Source: an uncultured Clostridia bacterium
GTDB taxonomy: Bacteria > Bacillota > Clostridia > Peptostreptococcales > Anaerovoracaceae
Direction: 5' to 3'
Assembly (NCBI GenBank): GCA_945788655.1
Contig: CALZMV010000009.1
Location: 1 to 18,446 of the forward strand
DNA: 18,446 nt
Part shown: positions 8,176 to 14,449 of the stretch, in pieces
Layout: every line of letters begins with the position of its first letter
How positions within the stretch are numbered: position 1 is the stretch's first letter
The notes under the pieces: model-generated
Databases searched by the model: none
What the model was told of the DNA's origin: nothing
The model's input: the letters and a program-made list of their open reading frames with translations, nothing else
Made by a program: the position numbers and the translations under genes

Positions 8176-9483
8176 ATGAATATGGTTTCAATCATACAGA
8201 AGAAAAAAGACGGGCGTCCTCTTTCTAAGGAGGAAATCAAATGGTTTGTGGATGGATATGTAAAGGGCGATATTCCTGATTATCAGGTTTCTGCCTTATT
8301 GATGGCAATCTATTTTCAGGGACTTAACAAGGAGGAAATATTCCATCTTACAGAAGCAATGCGCTACTCAGGTGATACAATAGATTTATCCTCCATAGAA
8401 GGAATAAAGGTGGATAAGCACTCTACGGGCGGAGTAGGAGATAAGACTACTTTAGTGGTTGCACCTCTTGCGGCAGCGTGCGGAGTGCCTATTGCCAAGA
8501 TGAGCGGCAGAGGCCTGGGCTTTACAGGAGGGACAGTGGATAAGATGGAATCCATTCCGGGGTTTAGAACAGCTCTCGAACCGGAGGAGTTTCTCAATCA
8601 GGTAAACACCATGGGAATGGCGGTTATTGGACAGACTGCGCATATTACTCCTGCTGACAAAAAACTTTATGCCCTTCGTGATGTTACTGCAACTGTAGAT
8701 AATCTCGGACTTATTTCATCCAGCATCATGAGCAAGAAGCTTGCTGCAGGAAGCGATGCCATTGTACTGGATGTAAAGTGCGGTGATGGTGCTTTTATGG
8801 AGAACATCGATGATGCAGAAAAGCTTGCAGAGATGATGGTAGAAATCGGTAAAAGCGCAGGTAGGAGAACAGTTGCAGCTATTACCGAGATGGGTCAGCC
8901 TCTCGGAAAAGCTGTAGGAAACAGCATCGAAGTTATAGAGGCTATTGAAACTTTAAAGGGAAATGGACCTGAGGATATCACCGAACTAGCCGTTAAGCTG
9001 AGCGGAATCATGGTTTACCTTGGAGGCAAGGCATCAAGCCCTGAGGAAGGTCAGACTATGACAAAAGAAGCGCTGGATAATGGAAGAGGACTTGAAAAGC
9101 TGGGAGAGTTTATTAAAGCACAAGGTGGAAACCCGGAAGTTATTTCAGATTACAGCCTGTTCCCTCAGCACACCATAGAAAAGACGATTACAGCCCAAAA
9201 GTCCGGATATGTGAGGGCAATTGAAGCCAAGAAGATTGGGCTTGCATCACAGCAGACAGGAGCCGGCAGGGCAACAAAGGAAGACGATATAGACCTTTCC
9301 GCAGGAATAATAATCTGCAAGAAGATTGCCGACGAGGTGAGAGAAGGTGATGTTCTGGCCAGATTATTTGGAAACGATGAGAAGAAAATTCAGCAGGCCA
9401 TGTCCATTGCCGAAGAAGCCTTTGTAATTGAAGACGAGCCGTGTCAGCCACCTCAGCTCATAAAGAAAATACTAGGAATATAG
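8176..9483 (+). CDS. pdp: Pyrimidine-nucleoside phosphorylase
   Basis: Catalyses phosphorolysis of uridine, thymidine and deoxyuridine to the base and (deoxy)ribose 1-phosphate, the substrate of the adjacent DeoB. Its 435 residues show the family signature KHSTGGVGDKTTL (81-93, phosphate binding), SGRGLGFTGGTVDKMES and the C-terminal barrel-sandwich domain. Lys108, in AKMSGRG, is the residue that marks broad-specificity PyNP enzymes; Escherichia coli thymidine phosphorylase has Met111 there. This makes Pdp more likely than DeoA. The start at 8176 follows AAGGAGT by 8 bases and gives numbering identical to Bacillus PyNP. It is cotranscribed with deoB. A large hairpin follows, overlapping the next gene's ribosome binding site. 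Confidence 0.94.
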   Translation: MNMVSIIQKKKDGRPLSKEEIKWFVDGYVKGDIPDYQVSALLMAIYFQGLNKEEIFHLTEAMRYSGDTIDLSSIEGIKVDKHSTGGVGDKTTLVVAPLAAACGVPIAKMSGRGLGFTGGTVDKMESIPGFRTALEPEEFLNQVNTMGMAVIGQTAHITPADKKLYALRDVTATVDNLGLISSSIMSKKLAAGSDAIVLDVKCGDGAFMENIDDAEKLAEMMVEIGKSAGRRTVAAITEMGQPLGKAVGNSIEVIEAIETLKGNGPEDITELAVKLSGIMVYLGGKASSPEEGQTMTKEALDNGRGLEKLGEFIKAQGGNPEVISDYSLFPQHTIEKTITAQKSGYVRAIEAKKIGLASQQTGAGRATKEDDIDLSAGIIICKKIADEVREGDVLARLFGNDEKKIQQAMSIAEEAFVIEDEPCQPPQLIKKILGI

Positions 9484-9521
9484 AGAATATTTGGAATATA
9501 GAAAACCATAGGAATTAGAAT

Positions 9522-9580
9522 ATGCCGTACCTTTTTGCATATATTTAACGAGAATGCAATTTAGAAAGGACGGCATTTCT
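9522..9580 (+). terminator. Terminator-like hairpin that also encloses the dacF ribosome binding site
   Basis: ATGCCGT (9522-9528) pairs with ACGGCAT (9570-9576), CCTTT (9530-9534) with AAAGG (9565-9569), and TTGCAT (9535-9540) with ATGCAA (9554-9559). That gives 18 base pairs with a 13-base loop, one bulged A and a 5-base bulge. TTTCTTT follows, then the dacF ATG. The only visible Shine-Dalgarno of dacF (AAAGGA, 9565-9570) is inside the 3' arm. It may terminate deoB-pdp, gate dacF translation, or both. Confidence 0.65.
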
Positions 9581-9582
9581 TT

Positions 9583-10809
9583 ATGAAGAAAAAAGTACTG
9601 GTCACGGTTTTTGGATGTCTGATTATACTCTGCGGATTTGTGGGCATCAGTCAGGTTCTGCCTAAACAAAAGCCAATTGTTGTAGAAACAGTCAATGACA
9701 ACGCACCGTCAAATGAGGATAAAGCACCTTTTGAAGTAGCCGCAAAGGGCGCAGTGCTTATCGATGCGGATAGCGGCAAAGTCCTTTTCCAACAAAATGC
9801 CCATGAAGAACTGCCTTTGGCATCGGTAACCAAGGTAATGACGATGCTACTGGTTATGGATGCAGTGGAAGAGGGGAAAATATCTCTTGATGATCAGGTT
9901 ACAATTTCGGAAAGAGCAGCCTCCATGGGAGGCAGCCAGATGTACATGGAGGTTGGTGAAAAACATACTGTAAAGGAACTGCTGAAGGGAGTAGCTATGG
10001 CAAGCGCCAATGATGGATGTGTAGCGCTGGCCGAGCATGTTGCGGGAAGCGAGGAAATCTTTGTAGAGCGGATGAATAAAAAGGCCCAGGAACTAAAAAT
10101 GCAGGATTCACATTTTGTAAACACCAACGGGCTGCCTGTAGCAGACCATTATTCCTCTGCATATGATATAGCAGTGATGTCGTGTGCACTTTATGAGTAT
10201 GAGGAAACCCGCCAATGGTTTACCACATGGCAGGATACCATAACTGTAGGTCTTCCGGGCAAAGAAAAGGAATTTGGTCTTACAAATACCAACAAGCTAA
10301 TTAAGCAATACAGCGGATGCAACGGCATTAAAACAGGCTACACCAGCGATGCGGGATATTGTCTCAGTGCTTCAGCAACAAGAAAAGATACCCATCTAAT
10401 AGCAGTAGCTCTAGGCTGTGAAACATCTCCTATTCGTAATGCTGAGGTTGCGAAGATGCTGGATTATGGCTTTGCAAACTTTGAGACTAAAGTCATAGCA
10501 AAAAAAGGGCAGACTGTAGAGGAAATCGTTGTTGAGCGAGGCAATCCACAGAAACTGTGTGCTGTGGCAGAAGAAAGAATTGCCGTAATGGTTGAAAAAG
10601 GAAATACCGACAGCATCAAAACGAAGGTGGTGCTGAGTGAGTCAGTCAAGCTGCCTATTTCCAAAGGCGATAGGATAGGAAGGCTTGAGGTTTACGGCAC
10701 CGATGGCGATAAAAACAACGTAAAGCTGGGAGAGTACAACTTACTGGCAAGCAGCGACATCCGAAAGGCATCCCTTAAGATGCTAATCGAAAGAAAGCTG
10801 GACATTTAA
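9583..10809 (+). CDS. dacF: Serine-type D-Ala-D-Ala carboxypeptidase (DacF/PBP5 family)
   Basis: A low-molecular-weight penicillin-binding protein that trims the terminal D-Ala from peptidoglycan stem peptides outside the membrane. An N-terminal signal or anchor (residues 1-25) precedes the peptidase S11 domain with all three active-site motifs: SVTK (81-84, nucleophile Ser81), SAN (141-143) and KTG (250-252). A PBP5-type C-terminal beta domain occupies about 290-395. The end (SSDIRKASLKMLIERKLDI) could form the amphipathic membrane helix of this family. The position next to sporulation genes recalls dacF of Bacillus, which is forespore-expressed. The name is by family and context; DacA/DacB-type roles are not excluded. 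Its Shine-Dalgarno is 12 bases from the start and lies in a hairpin. Its TAA is directly followed by the next gene's ATG. Confidence 0.9.
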   Translation: MKKKVLVTVFGCLIILCGFVGISQVLPKQKPIVVETVNDNAPSNEDKAPFEVAAKGAVLIDADSGKVLFQQNAHEELPLASVTKVMTMLLVMDAVEEGKISLDDQVTISERAASMGGSQMYMEVGEKHTVKELLKGVAMASANDGCVALAEHVAGSEEIFVERMNKKAQELKMQDSHFVNTNGLPVADHYSSAYDIAVMSCALYEYEETRQWFTTWQDTITVGLPGKEKEFGLTNTNKLIKQYSGCNGIKTGYTSDAGYCLSASATRKDTHLIAVALGCETSPIRNAEVAKMLDYGFANFETKVIAKKGQTVEEIVVERGNPQKLCAVAEERIAVMVEKGNTDSIKTKVVLSESVKLPISKGDRIGRLEVYGTDGDKNNVKLGEYNLLASSDIRKASLKMLIERKLDI

Positions 10810-11031
10810 ATGACAACAAGATATATAATAGCTTTTTCTTCTTTTTACAAGGCGGCCTATGCTAAGGATCTGCTCATGGAGGAAGGAATAAAATCAACCT
10901 TAGGAAAAGTACCCGTGAAGCATGCAAAAGCATGTTCAACGGGATTGTATTTTACCGACACCGATGTAAATACAGTTCTTGAAATTCTTGAAAACAACAA
11001 TATTTCCAACAAGGGAATATTTGATGTATAG
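10810..11031 (+). CDS. DUF3343 (Se/S carrier-like) small protein
   Basis: A 73-residue protein whose ATG directly abuts the dacF stop (TAAATG), with no strong Shine-Dalgarno of its own, so it depends on dacF translation. The pattern YIIAFSSFYKAAYAKDLLMEEGIKS..KVP, then a conserved Cys in KACSTGLYF, matches the DUF3343 family (putative Se/S carrier-like). These are small ferredoxin-fold-like proteins found mainly in anaerobes, whose function is not established. The conserved motif usually reads CG; here Cys is followed by Ser-Thr-Gly. It is followed by a large hairpin that probably ends the dacF transcript. Confidence 0.75.
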   Translation: MTTRYIIAFSSFYKAAYAKDLLMEEGIKSTLGKVPVKHAKACSTGLYFTDTDVNTVLEILENNNISNKGIFDV

Positions 11032-11043
11032 GAAACAACAACA

Positions 11044-11127
11044 AAACAAGTATCACTTTGGTCTAAGACTCAGCAGATAGATATCTGATGAGTCTTGCAT
11101 AGGCTATTGTGATGCTTGTTTATTTTT
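11044..11127 (+). terminator. Very long hairpin with T-tract after the DUF3343 gene
   Basis: The outer arm AAACAAGTATCAC (11044-11056) pairs with GTGATGCTTGTTT (11109-11121), with one wobble. The middle GGTCT (11060-11064) can pair with AGGCT (11101-11105). The inner arm AAGACTCAGCAGA (11065-11077) pairs with TCTGATGAGTCTT (11084-11096), with one mismatch. A 6-base loop closes it. ATTTTTT follows at 11122-11128. Roughly 30 pairs is much longer than a typical terminator stem. Confidence 0.75.
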
Positions 11128-11140
11128 TAAATTTTTTTTA

Positions 11141-11186
11141 TTCGACAATGCCCTTCGACATACTTTGCATTTCTGATAACTATAAT
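11141..11186 (+). promoter_or_regulatory. Spo0A-type promoter of spoIIGA-sigE (two 0A boxes and -10)
   Basis: TTCGACA occurs at 11141-11147 and again at 11154-11160. Each is the exact reverse complement of the 0A box TGTCGAA. TATAAT lies at 11181-11186, 20 bases after the TCGACA that overlaps the -35 position. The arrangement matches the Bacillus spoIIG promoter, where Spo0A activates sigma-A RNA polymerase at an over-long spacer. Confidence 0.8.
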
Positions 11187-11210
11187 AATATACAAGAAGG
11201 AGATAAGAAA

Positions 11211-12020
11211 ATGATTATCTACGGAGAGTACCTTTTTGCCGAAAATTTTATCGTCGGCGCTATTATTTTGTGGCTTACGGGAAAACTTACAGGCACAAAA
11301 ATCAGGGTGACAAGATTAATCATAGCGTCTTCTGCAGCCGGTTTTGGCGGATTCATTATCTTTCTTAATTTAACACCGCTTCAATCCGTATTTCTGCGCA
11401 TAGCAACGGGGCTGATATGCACTCTGATTGCAATGGGAAGAGAAAAAATAATCCAAAGGATGATGATTTTTTTTATTTTAACCTTTGCTTCAGGTGGAAT
11501 GGTGATGGCACTTCTGCTTTGGATTCAGAAACCGGCAATATCACATCAGGGAATAATCTATATGGAAGCCTTGACTTATCTAAAGCTTATTGGCTTTGGT
11601 ACATTGGCTTTTATCTTAATGCATTGGTTCGTTAAATTCATAAGAGCTAGTCGCTTGTCTATCAAGGGAAAGGTCAGCATATTTATAGACAAAGCGCACT
11701 ACGATTTTAACGCTTACATCGATTCAGGAAACTCCTTAAAAGAACCAAACAGCGGCAATTCAGTCATACTAATTGATGCAAAAGGTGCTAGGAAACTGCC
11801 TTTTAAGCCTCTGGACCTGCCAAAACGATATACCCTTATACCTTACAAGACTATTGGCATGGATTCAGGCTTTCTGGAGGCGATTCGTACCGACATGGTG
11901 AGCTTTGCCGGTAAAAATTCCAGAAACACATATCTGGCGTTTTATACCGGAAACTTTACGGGCTATGAGGTGCTTATGAATAAGGATTTCTTGGAAGGAG
12001 GAACGTTAAACAATGAGTAG
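11211..12020 (+). CDS. spoIIGA: Sporulation sigma-E factor processing peptidase SpoIIGA
   Basis: A membrane-embedded aspartic protease that cleaves the pro-sequence of SigE in the mother cell. The start is ATG 11211, because AAGGAG at 11197-11202 lies 8 bases upstream. An in-frame ATG at 11109 falls inside the preceding hairpin and upstream of the promoter. The 269-residue product has about five hydrophobic segments in residues 5-145. A cytoplasmic domain follows, with the aspartyl protease motif AYIDSGNSLKEP (168-179, catalytic Asp171), the LIPYKTIG segment, and a C-terminal strand around YLAFYTGNF. The sigE start codon overlaps its end by 8 bases, coupling protease and substrate. B. subtilis has the same gene order. 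Confidence 0.93.
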   Translation: MIIYGEYLFAENFIVGAIILWLTGKLTGTKIRVTRLIIASSAAGFGGFIIFLNLTPLQSVFLRIATGLICTLIAMGREKIIQRMMIFFILTFASGGMVMALLLWIQKPAISHQGIIYMEALTYLKLIGFGTLAFILMHWFVKFIRASRLSIKGKVSIFIDKAHYDFNAYIDSGNSLKEPNSGNSVILIDAKGARKLPFKPLDLPKRYTLIPYKTIGMDSGFLEAIRTDMVSFAGKNSRNTYLAFYTGNFTGYEVLMNKDFLEGGTLNNE

Positions 12021-12759
12021 CGGATTAATTCTAATGCCTAGGGGCAGTCTTAAGGTGTTTTGGGAAAGAATATCAAATACATTCAATCTTTCCTACGGAA
12101 AGGATTACAATGAGCTTTTTTACATAGGGGGAGCCGACGTGCTGCCACCGCCCCTTTCGAAGGAGGATGAAGCAGATCTGATTGAACAGTACATGGCCGG
12201 GAGTGAAGCCGCAAGATCTATTCTTATCGAGAGAAACCTGCGCCTTGTGGTGTATATTGCGAAAAAATTTGAAAATACGGGGGTAAGCGTTGAAGATCTA
12301 ATTTCTATAGGCACAATAGGTCTTATTAAGGCAATCAACACATTCAAACCTGAAAAGAATATCAAGCTTGCAACTTATGCATCAAGGTGTATTGAAAATG
12401 AAATTCTCATGTATTTAAGGCGCACAATCAGACAGAAAAGTGAAGTTAGCTTTGATGAGCCTCTGAATGTGGACTGGGACGGCAATGAACTGTTGCTTTC
12501 AGATATACTGGGAACTGAAGGAGATGTGGTTTCCCACAGGCTTGAAGATGAAGTTAACCGGAGATTGCTTTTCAACGCCATGAAAAAGCTGGATGCAAGA
12601 GACAAACAGCTGATGGAAATGCGTTTTGGCCTTAAAAACGGCAGGGAAATGACCCAAAAGGAGGTGGCTGATAAGCTGGGAATATCTCAGTCATATATTT
12701 CGCGCCTGGAAAAAAGAATAATATCAAAGCTGCAAAAGGAGGTAGGAAGGCTTAGTTAG
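12013..12759 (+). CDS. sigE: RNA polymerase sporulation sigma factor SigE (pro-sigma-E)
   Basis: Mother-cell sigma factor that starts engulfment and coat gene expression. It is made as an inactive precursor whose amphipathic N-terminus is removed by SpoIIGA. The conserved FYIGGADVLPPPLS (36-49) marks the junction with the mature protein, leaving a pro-sequence of about 35 residues; B. subtilis has about 27. Region 2 is almost canonical (ERNLRLVVYIAKKFENTG, EDLISIGTIGLIKAINTF, ATYASRCIENEI), and the region 4 helix-turn-helix is MTQKEVADKLGISQSYISRLEKR. GGAAGGAGG lies about 10 bases before ATG 12013, which overlaps spoIIGA. A second in-frame ATG at 12034 could shorten the pro-peptide. No clear terminator follows. 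Confidence 0.97.
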   Translation: MSSGLILMPRGSLKVFWERISNTFNLSYGKDYNELFYIGGADVLPPPLSKEDEADLIEQYMAGSEAARSILIERNLRLVVYIAKKFENTGVSVEDLISIGTIGLIKAINTFKPEKNIKLATYASRCIENEILMYLRRTIRQKSEVSFDEPLNVDWDGNELLLSDILGTEGDVVSHRLEDEVNRRLLFNAMKKLDARDKQLMEMRFGLKNGREMTQKEVADKLGISQSYISRLEKRIISKLQKEVGRLS

Positions 12760-12858
12760 ACATCTGCTTAACTCCATTAGCCTTGTTTTTCCACACATAT
12801 GGAAGCAAAAAGCCGCAAATAACTAAACGTACATAACAAAAGAAGGCAGGTATGTTTT

Positions 12859-13632
12859 ATGGCAAGCAAAGTTGAGATTTGCGGTGTTGACACTTCCAAG
12901 CTCCCATTATACAGGGAGTCTGAGATGATGGAAATGCTCGAAAAAATAAAAGCAGGTGATGAGTCGGTCAGAGAGACTTTTATCAAGGGGAATCTAAGAT
13001 TGGTTCTCAGTGTTATTCAGCGTTTCGGCAATCGCGGAGAAAATCCGGATGACCTTTTTCAGGTGGGATGTATTGGGTTGATAAAGGCTCTTGACAACTT
13101 CGACATGAGTCATGGAGTAAAATTTTCCACTTATGCAGTACCGATGATTATAGGTGAAGTGCGAAGATACCTGAGGGATAACAATGCTATAAGGGTATCT
13201 CGTTCCATGAGAGACCTTGCTTATAAATCTCTTCAGGCAAAGGAAGTTTTATCATCAAAGCTCCTTAGAGATCCGACCATAACTGAAATAGCTGAGGAAC
13301 TTAATGTTGAAAGGGAAGATATTGTTACAGCTCTTGAATCTATTCAGGAGCCGGTATCTCTATTTGAGCCTGTATTCCATGATGATGGCGATGCAATTTA
13401 TGTCATGGATCAGGTTTCCGACAGCAAAAATACTGATACAAAGTGGATAGAAAATATTTCTCTATCGGAGGCTATGGCAAAGCTTTCCCCAAGAGAAAGA
13501 CATATATTAAGCATAAGGTTTTTCGAAGGAAAAACCCAGATGGAGGTGGCAAAAGAAATAGGGATATCTCAGGCACAGGTATCGCGCCTCGAAAAAAATG
13601 CTTTATGCACAATGAGAAAGGAACTGAGCTGA
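12859..13632 (+). CDS. sigG: RNA polymerase sporulation sigma factor SigG
   Basis: Late forespore sigma factor that drives spore DNA protection and germination genes. The 257 residues start with KVEICGVDTSKLP, the N-terminal stretch typical of SigG. Region 2 contains GNLRLVLSVIQRF and DDLFQVGCIGLIKALDNFD, followed by KFSTYAVPMIIGEVRRYLRDN. Region 3 (SRSMRDLAYKSL) and region 4 (KTQMEVAKEIGISQAQVSRLEK) complete it. The ATG at 12859 has AGGCAGGT a few bases upstream. It lies 99 bases after sigE, a gap that should hold a forespore (sigma-F-type) promoter. A loose candidate is ACATA near 12796 with GCAAATAACT 15 bases later, but the match is poor. The stop codon sits within the loop of the following hairpin. 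Confidence 0.96.
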   Translation: MASKVEICGVDTSKLPLYRESEMMEMLEKIKAGDESVRETFIKGNLRLVLSVIQRFGNRGENPDDLFQVGCIGLIKALDNFDMSHGVKFSTYAVPMIIGEVRRYLRDNNAIRVSRSMRDLAYKSLQAKEVLSSKLLRDPTITEIAEELNVEREDIVTALESIQEPVSLFEPVFHDDGDAIYVMDQVSDSKNTDTKWIENISLSEAMAKLSPRERHILSIRFFEGKTQMEVAKEIGISQAQVSRLEKNALCTMRKELS

Positions 13633-13645
13633 TATCAGTTCCTTT
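13617..13645 (+). terminator. Hairpin at the end of sigG
   Basis: AAAGGAACTGA (13617-13627) is perfectly complementary to TCAGTTCCTTT (13635-13645), with a 7-base loop containing the sigG stop. The T-run is short (CCTTTGTT), so termination strength is uncertain. Confidence 0.6.
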
Positions 13646-13674
13646 GTTAAATCTGGCCAAAACATCTCAGACAC

Positions 13675-13703
13675 TTGAATTTTTCCTCAATCTATGGTTA
13701 AAT
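13675..13703 (+). promoter_or_regulatory. Candidate promoter of the NifU-like/GGGtGRT operon
   Basis: TTGAAT at 13675-13680 and TTAAAT at 13698-13703 are 17 bases apart, with TGG before the -10 (extended -10). It lies 42 bases before the start codon of the NifU-like gene and just after the sigG hairpin, consistent with an independent vegetative promoter. Confidence 0.5.
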
Positions 13704-13745
13704 GGAACATGAATGTAGATTATTGTTGTTTTAATAGGAGGAAAC

Positions 13746-14438
13746 ATGATATACACAAAAGAAGTAGAAAATATGTGTCCTGTTAACAAGGGCGCTTATC
13801 ATGGTCCGGCACCGATTCCTCAGGAAGGCAAATGGGTGCAGGTTAAGGAAATTTCAGATGTTTCAGGTCTTACACATGGTGTAGGCTGGTGTGCACCTCA
13901 GCAGGGTGCCTGCAAGCTTACTTTAAATGTCAAGAACGGCATCATTGAAGAAGCTTTAGTTGAAACCTTAGGCTGCTCAGGCATGACTCACTCCGCTGCA
14001 ATGGCAGGAGAAATTCTTATTGGTAAGACTCTTTTAGAAGCTTTAAATACCGACCTGGTATGCGATGCAATCAATACTGCTATGAGAGAACTGTTCCTGC
14101 AGATAGTATACGGACGCAGCCAGTCTGCATTCTCGGAAGGCGGCCTTGCAATTGGTGCAGGTCTTGAAGACCTTGGCAAAGGAACACGCAGCCAGGTAGG
14201 AACAATTTATTCTACTAAGGCAAAGGGCCCAAGATACCTTGAACTGGCTGAAGGATACATCATGGAAGTCGGCCTCGACGAGGAAGACAATATTATCGGT
14301 TACAAGTATGTAAACCTGGGCAGAATGATGGATGGTATCAAAAAAGGCGTAGATCCAATGGAAGCCATTGAAGCAGCAACAGGAACATATGGAAGATTTG
14401 ATGATGCGGTTAAGACTATTGACCCACGTCATGAATAG
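13746..14438 (+). CDS. NifU/IscU-like iron-sulfur scaffold-related protein
   Basis: The 230-residue protein has an AGGAGG 4 bases before its start. Residues 50-145 resemble the NifU/IscU scaffold fold: GACKLTLNVKNGIIEEALVETLGCSGMTHSA aligns with the Cys1 and Cys2 segments (Cys56 and Cys77), followed by GEILIGKTLLEAL. The segment where IscU has its third cluster cysteine reads SQSAFSEGGLAIGAGLEDL and has no Cys. Further cysteines are Cys11, Cys49 and Cys106. A C-terminal extension of about 80 residues (from 150) is absent from IscU. Relatives in anaerobes are annotated as iron-sulfur assembly scaffold and sit beside a GGGtGRT gene, as here (stop to start 11 bases). An actual cluster-assembly role is not shown. 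Codon use looks like that of a well-expressed gene. Confidence 0.8.
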   Translation: MIYTKEVENMCPVNKGAYHGPAPIPQEGKWVQVKEISDVSGLTHGVGWCAPQQGACKLTLNVKNGIIEEALVETLGCSGMTHSAAMAGEILIGKTLLEALNTDLVCDAINTAMRELFLQIVYGRSQSAFSEGGLAIGAGLEDLGKGTRSQVGTIYSTKAKGPRYLELAEGYIMEVGLDEEDNIIGYKYVNLGRMMDGIKKGVDPMEAIEAATGTYGRFDDAVKTIDPRHE

Positions 14439-14449
14439 GAGGAATGGCT

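Noticed and set aside
11109..11210. Upstream in-frame extension of spoIIGA
   Set aside because: It begins inside the long hairpin and passes through the Spo0A-box promoter; AAGGAG fits the ATG at 11211.
12760..12858. Sigma-F-type promoter before sigG
   Set aside because: Only a loose ACATA / GCAAATAACT match with 15-base spacing was found, which is below the standard for a feature.
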